Source: Streptomyces albireticuli
Lineage (GTDB): Bacteria > Actinomycetota > Actinomycetes > Streptomycetales > Streptomycetaceae
NCBI RefSeq assembly: GCF_002192455.1
Contig: NZ_CP021744.1
Coordinates: forward strand, 6,534,501-6,598,500
Direction: 5' to 3'
Length of the DNA stretch: 64,000 nt
This document shows, in pieces, positions 17,172 through 27,600 of this stretch. A program made the translations under genes and the position numbers. Below the pieces are notes generated by a model. It made no database searches and was not told the DNA's origin. It was given only the letters and a program-made list of their open reading frames with translations. The stretch's first letter is position 1. Every line of letters begins with the position of its first letter.

Positions 17172-20100
17172 ATGAACGCACCGCACACCGGGGGCCCGCC
17201 CCCCGTCGACCTGGAAGCGTTGCGCGCCCACATCCTGACCCTGGGCTCCCCACCCACCCTGATCTCCATCGACGACCGGTTACCCGACTCCTTACGGGAC
17301 GCGCTCACCGCCTTCCCGCACGGAACCCTCCAGGGCGCCGCCGGATCCGGTCCCCCCGAGATCGACCCCGAGGGCACCCGCCTCACCCTCCCACTGGTCT
17401 GCGCCTCCCAGGAGTGGCCCGCCGGCACCTCCATGGCCCTCGTCGTGACCGCCGTGACCGTGACCGTCACCGCCGCGGGCGCGACGACGCTCCTCCTCGA
17501 CGCCGTCCACGACAAGACCGACGTGACCGCCGCGGTCACCGCCGACGGGCCCGGCCGCCTCGCCGCCGCCGTACGGCCCGTCCAGCCCGGCGCCTTCGCG
17601 GGCGCCCTCGAAGCCCTCGGCCGCGCCTTCGCCGGCGACGCCGTCTGGGGAGCCACCGCGGCCGGCCTCCAGGAGTTCGGGTTCGCGCCCGACCGCGTCG
17701 CCGGGTTCGACTACCGGCTCGACAAGAAGGACGGGGCGTACAGCGCGACGTCCATGGCCGTCGTCGCCGCGCTCGACCTGGAAGCGCCCGGCGGGGCCAC
17801 CGCCCTCGGCCTCGACGTCTCCCTGTGGTTCCCCGACCTGCGCGTCACCGGCCGGCTGCGCGGCGGCGAGGCCGTCGACGTGCGCGAGCTGCTCACCTCC
17901 TTCGGCATGCCCGCGGCCGACGTCCCGGACGGGCTCGGCAGCGCCGAACTCGGCTTCGCGGCCGACCTCGGGGACGCCTACCTCGTCCGGACGAAGCTCA
18001 CCGGCTCCTGGGACATCGCGCCCGGGCTGACGCTGCGCGGCCTCTCCCTCGACCTGTCCTACAGCCGCGACGAGAAGTTCGTGGCCCGGTTCGGCGGGAC
18101 CGTGTCGCTCGGCGACGCCCTCAGCATCGACGTCTCCGCCGCCCAGCTGGGAGGCGGCCAGGGCTGGCACTTCCAGGGCGGGCTCACCGCGGGCACGTCC
18201 GTCGGCATCGGGGACGTGGTGTCCGCGCTCGGCCTCACCGGCGTGCCGGGCCCCGTCGAGAGCATGACCCTCACCAGCCTCTGGGTCTCCCGCACCACCG
18301 GCACCGGGCGCACCGAGTTCGTCTGCCAGGGCGAACTCACGATCGCGGACGGCCTCACCGCGTCCCTCGGCGCGACCGTCGTCCGGGATGCCACCGGTCT
18401 GCGCTACGGAGGAACCCTCGACGTCGACGGCTTCCGCTTCGACCTCCTCTTCGACACCGCGGAGGGCGGCAAGGACGTCTTCGTCGCCACGTACCGGGCC
18501 TCCGGCGACGACCCGCTGCGGGTCTCCCTGCGCGACTGGATCGCCGCCCTCTTCCCGGAGGCCGCGGACAGCATCCCCGCCGATCTGAGCATCGCCCTCG
18601 ACGCCGCGAAGTTCGCCCGCGTGAAACCCCCGGGCGCGGCCCCCCGCTTCTGCGTCGGCATCGACCTCTCCGCCCGCCTCGACCTCTCCGCCCTCCCCCT
18701 CGTCGGCGAATACCTGCCCCCGGCCGGCGACCTGGCCATCGAGAACCTGCAAATCGTCTACAGCTCCGGCGACTTCGACGCCAAGACCACGGCCACCGTC
18801 AACCGCCTCCTCGGCACGGCCGGCGTCGGCCCGCTGCCCGCCGTCGGGCTCAAACCCGGGCCCGCCGCCCGCGCCGACCTGCGCCTGGGCCCGGTGGTCC
18901 TGGAGCTGTCCGCCGGGGTGTCCGCCCCGGCGTCACCGACGACACCGCCCGCCCGCGCGCTCCCGGCGGCGAGCGGCACCGGCGACGGCCTGCCCGTCGC
19001 GGTCTCCGCCCCCGTACCGCCCGCCGACCGCGGCGGCCTCTGGGCGGACGTGGGCCGCGCCTTCGGGCCCGTGCAGATCCAGCGCATCGGGCTCTCCTAC
19101 GACCGCGGCAGGCTGTGGTTCATGTTCGACGGCTCCCTGGGCGCCGCCGGGCTGGACATCGCGGTGCAGGGGCTCGGCCTCGGCTTCGACCTCGACGGGG
19201 ACCCGCTGCTGCCGGAGCCCCGGCTCGACGGGCTGCTGGTCTCCTTCGAGCGGCCGCCGCTGCGCGTCGGCGGGGGACTGATCACCCGCAAGCAGCCGGG
19301 CTACGACCTCATGGTGCAGGGCCAGCTCGCCATCGAGATGCCGGCCTTCGGCGTCACCGCCGTCGGCGCCTACCAGCGCAAGACGGACGGCACGCCGTCG
19401 ATGTTCGTCTTCGGCCGGGCCACCGCCGCGTTCGGCGGGCCGCCTCCGTTCCGGGTGACCGGCGTGGCGCTGGGCTTCGGCTACAACAGCACGGTACGCG
19501 TCCCCCGCCAGGACGAGGTCAGCACCTTCCCCTTCGTGGCCGGTCTCGACGGCGGTCTGCCCGAGGACCCGATGCAGGCGCTCGCCCGGCTCACCGACGG
19601 GTCACCGCCCTGGGTCTCGGCCCGCGAGGGCCAGGTCTGGCTGGCCGGCGGACTGGACTTCACCTCCTTCGAGTTCCTCCGCGCCCGTGTGCTGCTCCTT
19701 CTGGAGGCGGGCCATGACCTGACCGTCGCCCTCCTCGGGCACGCCGTGGCGAGCTTCCCCAAGCAGGGCAAGGCGTACGCCCGTATCGGCGTCGACCTGC
19801 GGGTCGTCTTCCAGTCGGCGCGCGGCGAACTCGCCGCCTCCGCCCAGCTCGTCGACTCCTACGTCATCGACCCGGCGTGCGTCCTCACCGGCGGCTTCGC
19901 GTTCTCCTCGTGGTTCTCCCCGAGCGACCACGCCGGCGACTTCGTCCTCACCGTGGGCGGCTACCACCCTGACTACAAGACGCCGAAGCACTTCCCGGCC
20001 GTCCCGCGCCTCGGCTTCACCTGGTCCGTGGGCTCGGCCGTCTCCATCACGGGCGCCGCCTACTTCGCGCTCACCCCCAACGCCGTCATGGCCGGCGGCC

Positions 20101-22292
20101 TGCTCGACGTGCGCTACAGCGCGGGCATCGTCGAGGCGTGGCTGACCGCGAAGGCCGACATCCTGATCCAGTGGGCGCCCCTGCACTTCCGGGCGGGCAT
20201 CTCGGTCCGCGTCGGCGCCAAGGTCAGGCTGCTGTTCACGGTCAGCGGCGAACTGGGCGCCTCGCTCGACCTCTGGGGCCCGCCCACCGGCGGCACGGTC
20301 ACCGCGAAGTTCGTCTTCATCTCCGTCACCGTGCGGTTCGGCTCCTCCCTGACCGGCCCGGAGCCCCTGACCTGGACGGAGTTCCGCACCCAGCTCCTGC
20401 CGCCCGAGAAGCCGCTCACCGCCCACCCCCTCACCGGCCTGCTGACCGACTCCGACGCCGACCCCGAGCTGCGGGCCGCGCGCGTCGAGGCCGGGACGGA
20501 ACCCTGGCTCGCCGACCCCTCGGGCTTCTCCTTCGCCGTCTCCACCGTGGTGCCCACCGCGCGGGCGCGGTTCAACGAACGCGACCCGCTCGGACAGGAA
20601 ACCGTCGACATCCGCCCCATGGGCAAGAAGGACATCGACGGCCTCCTGCACGTCACCGTCGCCTTCAGCGACACCCGCCGCGGGCAGACCGCGAGCTGGC
20701 GCGCCGTACCCGGCGAGGAGCTCTGGCGCGTCGAGACCCAGAGCGGGAACGTGCCGTTCGCCCTCTGGGGCGACCCGGACGTCCCCCAGAAGAACGCGCT
20801 CGGCCAGGAACCCCTGCTCGACCACATCACCGGCCTGCGCGTCACCGTGCCCGGTCCCAAGACCGTCGGCCAGGACCTCGGCCCGATCGCCGAACGCGAC
20901 CTCGCCCAGGAGAAGCTCAGCCCCGACGCGACGCTCCCCCTCGACTCCGGCGCCGTGCCCGGCGGTCCCCCGGTGCACCTGGCCGAGCCCCTCGGCGTGG
21001 GCGTCGGCGTGCTCGCGGACGAGCTCGCCACGCTCTCCGCCGGCACCGCCCGCACCCGGATGCACAGCGCCCTCGCCGGTCTGCTGCCCGGAAGCCCGCT
21101 CCCCAACGGCACCGTGAGCGCCTACGCCGACGGGGCCCGCACCCTCGGCCTCGACGCCGACCCGCTGCTGCTCACCGAGGACCCGGCGCCGCCGCACCCC
21201 GACCCCGTCCTCCTCGTCCTCGACGACACCACCGGGCAGATCCTCACCGTCGACCCGCTCACCACGGCTGTCATCGGCCGGGTCCCGGTCGGCCGCCCCG
21301 GCCCGTACCTCGCCGTCACCTCCGCGGACGGCGCGAGCCTCTACGCGACCGGGCCCGACGGGCGGGAGATCGCCGTCATCGACACCGTCGCCCAGCGGCC
21401 GAGGCCCCCGCGCACGGGCATCACCCTCGGCGGCGCGCCCACCGTCCTCGCGGTCCGGCGCGACGCCACCCGGGCGGTCGTCGCCTGCCCGGCGCCCTGG
21501 GCGGCCGCCTCCGTCGACCTCACCGGGGACGCCGCACCGGTGCACACCCACGTCGACCACCAGGACGTGCGCAACTTCGGTGGCATCGCCGTCGACGCCG
21601 AGGCGGGACGCCTATACGTCAACGCCAACGACGCCAGCACCACCGTCACCTACGACACCTCGGCCGGCGAACTCCGCGGCAAGGTCTGGGGACCCGCGAC
21701 GCCCACGTTCGTCACCCCGGGGGAGACGGGCCGGGTGTACGTCTACGGAGCCGCCGCCGGCAGCAACGGCCAGGTGCAGGTGATGCCGGTGCCGACGAGC
21801 GGCGCCACCTACACGCCGTACAACTTCACCACCCCCGGCACGGCCCTGGCCATGCTGACCACCTCGGCCCGGCGCGCCGTCGTCCTCCGCAGGACGGGCG
21901 GCACCGGCCACGTCGTCACCTTCTACGAGCGGCAGGCCTCCCCGCCCGTCACCGTCAAGGAGACCGAGGTCGCCCTGGGCGCCGACCCGCTGGCCCTCGT
22001 CCTGGACCCGCGCGACCGGGCCTGGGTGCGGCACGCGGCCGCCGTGTCCGTCGTGGCCGGCGGCGAGCTGCTCGCCGAACTCCCGCTCGGCGCCGCGCCG
22101 CTGTCCCTCACCTTCACCCCCGACGCCGGCCGGGCCTTCATCGCCTGCGACGACGCGACCGTCGCCGTCGTCGACATGGGCGCCGGCGGACCGGCCGTCA
22201 CCGGGCGCTGGCAGCTGCCGCCCGGCACCGTCGCCTCCGCCGCCCTGTTCACCACCTTCGACGTCACCGCCTCGGAAGGGGCCGCACGATGA
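17172..22292 (+). CDS. Giant 1706-aa protein, DUF6603-like with C-terminal beta-propeller
   Basis: A very large protein with no signal peptide. Residues 1-600 are repetitive beta-rich segments with amphipathic strands (SYDRGRLWFMFDGSLG-type). About 620-1080 matches what I know of DUF6603 domains: 'SFERPPLRVGGGL', 'MVQGQLAIEMPAFGVTAVG', 'SMFVFGRATAAFGGPPPF', then GFGYN and a TFPFV strand. About 1080-1330 is unassigned. About 1340-1693 is a YncE-like propeller with repeats such as PVLLVLDDTTGQILTVDP. The ATG at 17172 has GGAG six bases upstream; an overlapping GTG at 17130 is weaker. Codons 37 and 41 (17280-17282, 17292-17294) are TTA, the rare bldA-dependent leucine codon. It overlaps the next gene by ATGA. 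DUF6603 has no known function. Confidence 0.78.
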   Translation: MNAPHTGGPPPVDLEALRAHILTLGSPPTLISIDDRLPDSLRDALTAFPHGTLQGAAGSGPPEIDPEGTRLTLPLVCASQEWPAGTSMALVVTAVTVTVTAAGATTLLLDAVHDKTDVTAAVTADGPGRLAAAVRPVQPGAFAGALEALGRAFAGDAVWGATAAGLQEFGFAPDRVAGFDYRLDKKDGAYSATSMAVVAALDLEAPGGATALGLDVSLWFPDLRVTGRLRGGEAVDVRELLTSFGMPAADVPDGLGSAELGFAADLGDAYLVRTKLTGSWDIAPGLTLRGLSLDLSYSRDEKFVARFGGTVSLGDALSIDVSAAQLGGGQGWHFQGGLTAGTSVGIGDVVSALGLTGVPGPVESMTLTSLWVSRTTGTGRTEFVCQGELTIADGLTASLGATVVRDATGLRYGGTLDVDGFRFDLLFDTAEGGKDVFVATYRASGDDPLRVSLRDWIAALFPEAADSIPADLSIALDAAKFARVKPPGAAPRFCVGIDLSARLDLSALPLVGEYLPPAGDLAIENLQIVYSSGDFDAKTTATVNRLLGTAGVGPLPAVGLKPGPAARADLRLGPVVLELSAGVSAPASPTTPPARALPAASGTGDGLPVAVSAPVPPADRGGLWADVGRAFGPVQIQRIGLSYDRGRLWFMFDGSLGAAGLDIAVQGLGLGFDLDGDPLLPEPRLDGLLVSFERPPLRVGGGLITRKQPGYDLMVQGQLAIEMPAFGVTAVGAYQRKTDGTPSMFVFGRATAAFGGPPPFRVTGVALGFGYNSTVRVPRQDEVSTFPFVAGLDGGLPEDPMQALARLTDGSPPWVSAREGQVWLAGGLDFTSFEFLRARVLLLLEAGHDLTVALLGHAVASFPKQGKAYARIGVDLRVVFQSARGELAASAQLVDSYVIDPACVLTGGFAFSSWFSPSDHAGDFVLTVGGYHPDYKTPKHFPAVPRLGFTWSVGSAVSITGAAYFALTPNAVMAGGLLDVRYSAGIVEAWLTAKADILIQWAPLHFRAGISVRVGAKVRLLFTVSGELGASLDLWGPPTGGTVTAKFVFISVTVRFGSSLTGPEPLTWTEFRTQLLPPEKPLTAHPLTGLLTDSDADPELRAARVEAGTEPWLADPSGFSFAVSTVVPTARARFNERDPLGQETVDIRPMGKKDIDGLLHVTVAFSDTRRGQTASWRAVPGEELWRVETQSGNVPFALWGDPDVPQKNALGQEPLLDHITGLRVTVPGPKTVGQDLGPIAERDLAQEKLSPDATLPLDSGAVPGGPPVHLAEPLGVGVGVLADELATLSAGTARTRMHSALAGLLPGSPLPNGTVSAYADGARTLGLDADPLLLTEDPAPPHPDPVLLVLDDTTGQILTVDPLTTAVIGRVPVGRPGPYLAVTSADGASLYATGPDGREIAVIDTVAQRPRPPRTGITLGGAPTVLAVRRDATRAVVACPAPWAAASVDLTGDAAPVHTHVDHQDVRNFGGIAVDAEAGRLYVNANDASTTVTYDTSAGELRGKVWGPATPTFVTPGETGRVYVYGAAAGSNGQVQVMPVPTSGATYTPYNFTTPGTALAMLTTSARRAVVLRRTGGTGHVVTFYERQASPPVTVKETEVALGADPLALVLDPRDRAWVRHAAAVSVVAGGELLAELPLGAAPLSLTFTPDAGRAFIACDDATVAVVDMGAGGPAVTGRWQLPPGTVASAALFTTFDVTASEGAAR

Positions 22293-24628
22293 CGGACCAG
22301 CTCGACGCCCCCGTCCAGGTCACCGACCCCGGCTTCGTCCTGCACTTCCGGGACAACCGCGAACCGGCCGTCGACGCCGGCCTGTACCGCGTCCGCGCCG
22401 AGCAGACCCTGCCCGGCGTGGACACCGGTAACTACCTCGTGCCCGTCGAGGAGACCTTCGAGGTCCGCGCGCCGCAGTTCGCCCTCGCCGACGACCAGGT
22501 GCACGCCGTCAACCCGGCACCCGGCACCCACGCCGACCACTCCGGGACCCTCGCCCACCTCACCCTGGCCAACCCGCTGCTGCCCTGGATGCGGCGCCTG
22601 GACGAACCCGGCCGCAAGGAGGCCGCACCCGCCGAACCCTGGCTCGCCCTGCTGGTGTTCGCCGAGGGCGAGCTCCCCGCCGACCCGCGGTCCGACGCCG
22701 TGACCGTGACCCGGACCGCCGAGGAACTGCTCACCGACGCCGAGGGCGTACGGCACCCCCGCATCGCCCCCTCGCAGATCGAGGGCGACCCCACCGCGGC
22801 GTGCCGCACCGTCGACATCCCCGGCGACGTCTTCGCCACCGTCGTGCCCCGCACCGACGAGCTCCGGCACCTCCTGCACGTCCGCGACGTCACCACCGAC
22901 CCCGGCCTGCGCGGCGAGCAGCTCGCCGAGGGCGCGTACGCCGTCGTCGTCTCCTCCCGGCTGCCCGACCGGACCGTCCAGGCGCGGTACGCCGCCCACC
23001 TCGTCGCCCTGGAGGGCTGCCGGTCGATCCTCGCCGACGCCGACGCGGGCCGGCTCACCCACGACGTCACCGTCCGGCTGGCCGCGCTCCACAGCTGGTC
23101 CTTCACCAGCGACCCGGCCGAAGGCGGTGGATTCGCCGGCCGGGTGCGCCACTTCCTCTTCGACTCCACCGAGAAGGAACGCGACCTGCTGCTGCGCCTG
23201 CCCCCGCCCCCGGCCGGCGACGGCTCCGCGGCCCGTGAGACCGCCCTCGCCCGCCTGGCGTCCGGCCGGGTGCCGCTGCCCTACCGGCTGGAGACCGGAG
23301 AGGACACCTACGCCTGGTACCGGGGCCCGCTCACCGCCGAACCCGCCCAGAAGCTCCCCGACACCCCGGAACCCGGCTGGACCAGCGCCGCCCGGCTCAT
23401 GGTCTACGAGCGGGCCTGGGGCCTCTTCGACGCGGGCTGGGGCGCCGCCTGGACGCTCGGCCGGGCCCTCGCGCTCGCCGACGCCGACTTCGCCGCGAGC
23501 CTGTCCGCCTGGCACGCCAAGGCCCGCGCCCGCGCGGCCGCCATGGCCCAGCGCCTCGCCGCGCCCGGCCTCGGCACCCCGGCCTCGTCGCGCGACGCCG
23601 CCGCCTTCCACGCCCGGGCCCTGGGCCCGCGCCCCTTCGGCGGCCTGCTGGAGGAGCTCGCCGCCGACGGCACCGCCGCCCGCCTCCTGCGCGCGGCCAC
23701 CCACCCCGCCGTCGCCCGGCCCCTCCCGCCACCGCCGGACCCCGCCCGGCACGCCCCCGCGGCCGGACACCGGGGCGCGGGCCGGGCCGCCCGTACCGCC
23801 GCCCTCCTCGCGGACCCGCCCACCGCGCTGCGCACCGCCCTCGCCGCCCACCTCGCCGAGGACGCCGAACCGGTCACCGCCTGGCTCCGGAAGCTGCGCC
23901 TGCTGCACAACCTCCCCTTTCCCGCGCTCGTCCCCGACGAGAGCGCCCTGCCCGCCGAGTCCCTGCGCGTGTTCTACGTCGACCCCGGCTGGCTCACCGC
24001 CCTCGTCTCAGGCGCCGCCGGCATCGCCATCACCGGGGAACTCGACGCCGCCGTCGCCCGCATCGCCGCACCCTGGGCGCGCGGCGACGAGGCCGTCACC
24101 CCCCGCGCCGGTGTCCTCATCCGCTCCGCGCTCGTCCGCGAGTGCCCCGGCCTGCTCGTCCGCCCCTACCGGGGCCACGGCGAGACCCGGCAGCCCCTCG
24201 CCGTGCTGCGCCAGGACACCCTCGGCCCCGACGTCCTCCTCGTCCTCTTCGAGCAGGTGCCCGACGAGATCGAGCTGGCCGAGCCGCCGGAGGGACTCTC
24301 CTTCGGCATCGACACCGACCTGCAAGGCCGCCGCACGATCAACCTGCGGAATGTCGACGCCCCCGTCGCCCAGGAGATCACCAACGAGGCGTTCCCGAAC
24401 CCCCCGGGCCCCGACGGGCTCGACGCCCACCTGCGCCCGGACCCGGCCGGCCGCCCCGCCGTCCTCGACCTGCGCCCCTCCGCCGAGGCCGGCCTGCTGC
24501 GCGCGCTCGGCGCCCGGCTGACCGCCCTCGGCCAGCAGGCCGCCGCGGACTTCGGCCCCGCCGGGCTCGCCACCCAGCTCGTCAACGCGCCCCTCCGCCA
24601 GCTCATCACCCGCGAGCCGGCCCGATGA
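22289..24628 (+). CDS. Large hypothetical protein (779 aa) of the RIP operon
   Basis: A 779-aa protein with no recognised domain, no signal peptide and no transmembrane segments. The N-terminal third is beta-rich and acidic (QVTDPGFVLHFRD, NYLVPVEETFEVRAPQF). The middle (about 400-560) is an Ala/Arg-rich helical region (FAASLSAWHAKARARAAAMA). The C-terminus returns to strands and includes 'DVLLVLFEQVPDEIELAEPP' and 'TDLQGRRTINLRNVD'. The start codon overlaps the stop of the 1706-aa gene (ATGA), as does its stop with the next start. The proteins are therefore very likely made in fixed ratio and may form one complex. Function unknown. Confidence 0.75.
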   Translation: MTDQLDAPVQVTDPGFVLHFRDNREPAVDAGLYRVRAEQTLPGVDTGNYLVPVEETFEVRAPQFALADDQVHAVNPAPGTHADHSGTLAHLTLANPLLPWMRRLDEPGRKEAAPAEPWLALLVFAEGELPADPRSDAVTVTRTAEELLTDAEGVRHPRIAPSQIEGDPTAACRTVDIPGDVFATVVPRTDELRHLLHVRDVTTDPGLRGEQLAEGAYAVVVSSRLPDRTVQARYAAHLVALEGCRSILADADAGRLTHDVTVRLAALHSWSFTSDPAEGGGFAGRVRHFLFDSTEKERDLLLRLPPPPAGDGSAARETALARLASGRVPLPYRLETGEDTYAWYRGPLTAEPAQKLPDTPEPGWTSAARLMVYERAWGLFDAGWGAAWTLGRALALADADFAASLSAWHAKARARAAAMAQRLAAPGLGTPASSRDAAAFHARALGPRPFGGLLEELAADGTAARLLRAATHPAVARPLPPPPDPARHAPAAGHRGAGRAARTAALLADPPTALRTALAAHLAEDAEPVTAWLRKLRLLHNLPFPALVPDESALPAESLRVFYVDPGWLTALVSGAAGIAITGELDAAVARIAAPWARGDEAVTPRAGVLIRSALVRECPGLLVRPYRGHGETRQPLAVLRQDTLGPDVLLVLFEQVPDEIELAEPPEGLSFGIDTDLQGRRTINLRNVDAPVAQEITNEAFPNPPGPDGLDAHLRPDPAGRPAVLDLRPSAEAGLLRALGARLTALGQQAAADFGPAGLATQLVNAPLRQLITREPAR

Positions 24629-27600
24629 CCGCACACCCTCCACAGGAAGGGCAGGAAGGCGCAGTGACGGACACCCCGGAAGCGGCCGCCGCACAGCAGC
24701 CGCTCGTCGTCCCCATGCAGATCGAGGCGCTGACCGTCAACGAACGGGTCCGCCTGGCGGAGGTCTTCCAGCGCTGGCAGGCCAACTACGCCCTCACCCG
24801 GCTGAACCTGTCGCCCGAACCGCCGGCGTTCTCCAACACGGACACCGCCTTCAACTCCGACCCCGATCGCGAAGGCGTCTACCTGCACTGGCAGTTGCCC
24901 GAGGCCCTCACGCACGGCACCGACACGGACGGCGACGGCGTCCCCGTCTTCCCGCTCGTCCCCAACCGGTGGCTGGTCGTCCGCCAGGCCGTCGCCACGG
25001 GGTCCGGCGAGCGCACCGACACCGGCTGGATCGTCGAGAGCGACCACCTCGACGCGGCCCTCGGCACCAGCCCCTACATGGACCGCGACGGGCGCCTCAC
25101 CCGCATCGGGCGCCGCGTCGACCTGGCCTCGGGGGAGTGGAGCGAACCCGGCACCCCCGGCGGGCTGTTCCTCACCGCCGTCGGCCCCGGCCTGCCCACG
25201 TTCGCGGCCTACCAGCCGTACAACACCGACGTGTTCTCCGTGCACGACCGCACCGACGACCTCGACCCGGAGGCCGCCTGGCAGCTCAACTACCTCGTCG
25301 CCGGCTGGTACGGCGACCCCGCGGAGGACCCGCTGGCCGGCGACCTCGCCGCGCGGATGGCCGCCCTCCGCTGGACCGCCGGCGGCACGGCCCCGGACGC
25401 CGCCCGCACGGTCTGCCACGGCACCGTCCTCGACGTCGCCTGGCAGCGCCGGGGCAGCCCGATGCCCGCCTCCGACCGGCCCGACTACGTCACCATCGGC
25501 GTCGGCAACAACACCGAGCACGCCACGAAGGCCATCGAGGAGCACGCCGGCCGCCGGGCCGGCGCCCCGCCCGAGCTCGCCGCGCTCCTCTCGGCCGCCC
25601 ACTCCGGCGTGCTCGACCTGCTCGACGAACCCGACGGGCAGTTCCGGGCCGAACGCGCCCTCCACGCCTCCTGGTTCACCCCCACGCACGCGGGCTACAC
25701 CTGGGTTCTGGAGGACGTCCCGCCCGAGGCCCCCGCCCGGGGCGCGCGGCGCCGGACCCGTACCGCCCGGACCGCGTACGCCGAGGCCCTGGCCGGGCTC
25801 AACAAAGCACAGGCCGCCCACGACGCCGCCGTCCAGGACCTGATCGCCGCCCAGCGCAGGCTCTACGACCTGTGGTGGGCCGCCAACCTGCCCAAGGTCC
25901 CCGAGGCCCCCGGCGAACCCGCCGGCGCCTACCGCGAACGGCTCGACGCGCTGGTGCGGACCGCGACCGAGGAGGCCCGGGCCAGGCGCGACACTGTCGC
26001 CACGCTGCGCGCCGCGATCCCCTGGGCCGCATCCCCCGGCGACCTCGACGACGCCATCCGCGCCTACCAGGACACCCACGGGCTGCCCGTCGGCGAGGTC
26101 GTCCTCAAACGGGACGTCCTGCCCGGCTTCCAGCTCCCCAACGACCCCGTCGTCGTGATCCGCGGCACCAAGGACCGGCCCCTGCCGCCCGACCCCGAAC
26201 AGCCCGCCACCACCGACCTCTACACGGTGCCCGAGGGCACGTACGGCGAAGAGGAGGAGGACGAGGACCCGCCGCTCGCCTGCCGCTGGCCGGCCGCGCT
26301 CGTCACCGGCGTACGGGTCGCCGGTACCACCGTCACCGCGAGCCAGGCGGACACCCCCGCGCCACCCCACCTGCCCGCGCCCGACGGCCTGGCCGGGGTG
26401 CTCGCCGCCTTGCTGCGGGAGCTCCTCCACCTCGCCCCCTCCAACGCCCGCGCCCTCGCCCGGGCCGCCGGCCACCAGGGCGACGTCACCGCGCTCGCCG
26501 AGGCCATGCGCGCCCCGGAGGAGAACGCGGTCGGCACCCCGGGCGCGTACACCGCCGCCTGGCGCCAGCCCTGGTCACCGCTGTTCTTCGAGTGGAAGGT
26601 CGACTACTTCCCCATCGAGTGGCAGGGCGACCCGGGGGACGGCGGCGCCGGGCGCGCCAACTGGAGCTTCGACGGGAGCTCCTACCGCTGGCTCGGCACC
26701 GGCGCCCACCCGGTCCCCGTCAGCCTCCGCGGCCGCCAGTTCCTCACGCCCACCCCCGGGAAGACCATGGCCGCCGCGCTGCGCCAGTACGCCCGGACCC
26801 ACCCGGGACCGGCCGCCGGCGCCCTGCGCGCCCTGGCCCGGCAGGCCGACGACGCCGGCCTGTTCGCCCAGCCGCTCGTCGGCTTCACCGAGCAGCTCAC
26901 GGCGCGCGGCCACACCCCGGCCTCGCTCAACCCGCACTCGCGGCTCTCGCCCGACCTGCGCACCGCGCTCACCGAGGCGGCCGCCCGCACCCTGCCGCCG
27001 GACCCCGGCGCCCGGCCGCGCCCCTTCACCGGCTGGAACGCCTCCCTCTACCAGCAGCTGCGCGCCGGGCAGTTCGCCTTCGAGCGGCTCGCCGTGATCG
27101 ACCGCTTCGGGCACACCCTGCCGGCGATCTTCCCCGACCCGCGCGCCCTGCTCTTCGCGGCCGGCAACGAACCCGGCGACGTCATCGGCGTCGGCGTCCC
27201 CGCCCGCCGCTTCGCCCCTGAGCTCCCCGCCGAGCTCACCCCCTCGCTCAGGAACCCGGCCGCGCCCGCCCAGGGCCACCACACCATCAACCCGCCCACC
27301 TGGTACCGCTTCACCCAGCTCACGCCGCGCCTGCTCCAGCCGGCCCGCGCCGGGTTCACGCTGCTCGACGCCCTCGACGACCTCAACCCGCTCACCACGT
27401 CGAGCGACCCGGACACCACCGCCGTCGCGGCCTGGCTCGTCCCCGGGTACCTGGACCGGGCGCTGTACGCCTACGCGCCCGATGGTGCCCCGCTCGGCGA
27501 GCTGCGCACCACCCTCCCGCCCGACGGCGTCACCCGGGCCACCTGGCACCCGCTGCCGCACTCCCGTTACCGCACGATCGGCGAACTGCGCGACCCGTAC

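Noticed and set aside
20138..22288. Long 5' extension of the 779-aa gene (and of the 1298-aa and 635-aa genes)
   Set aside because: The extensions are Arg/Pro-rich shadows of the upstream genes or of regulatory DNA; ATGA overlaps or ribosome-binding sites fix the shorter starts.
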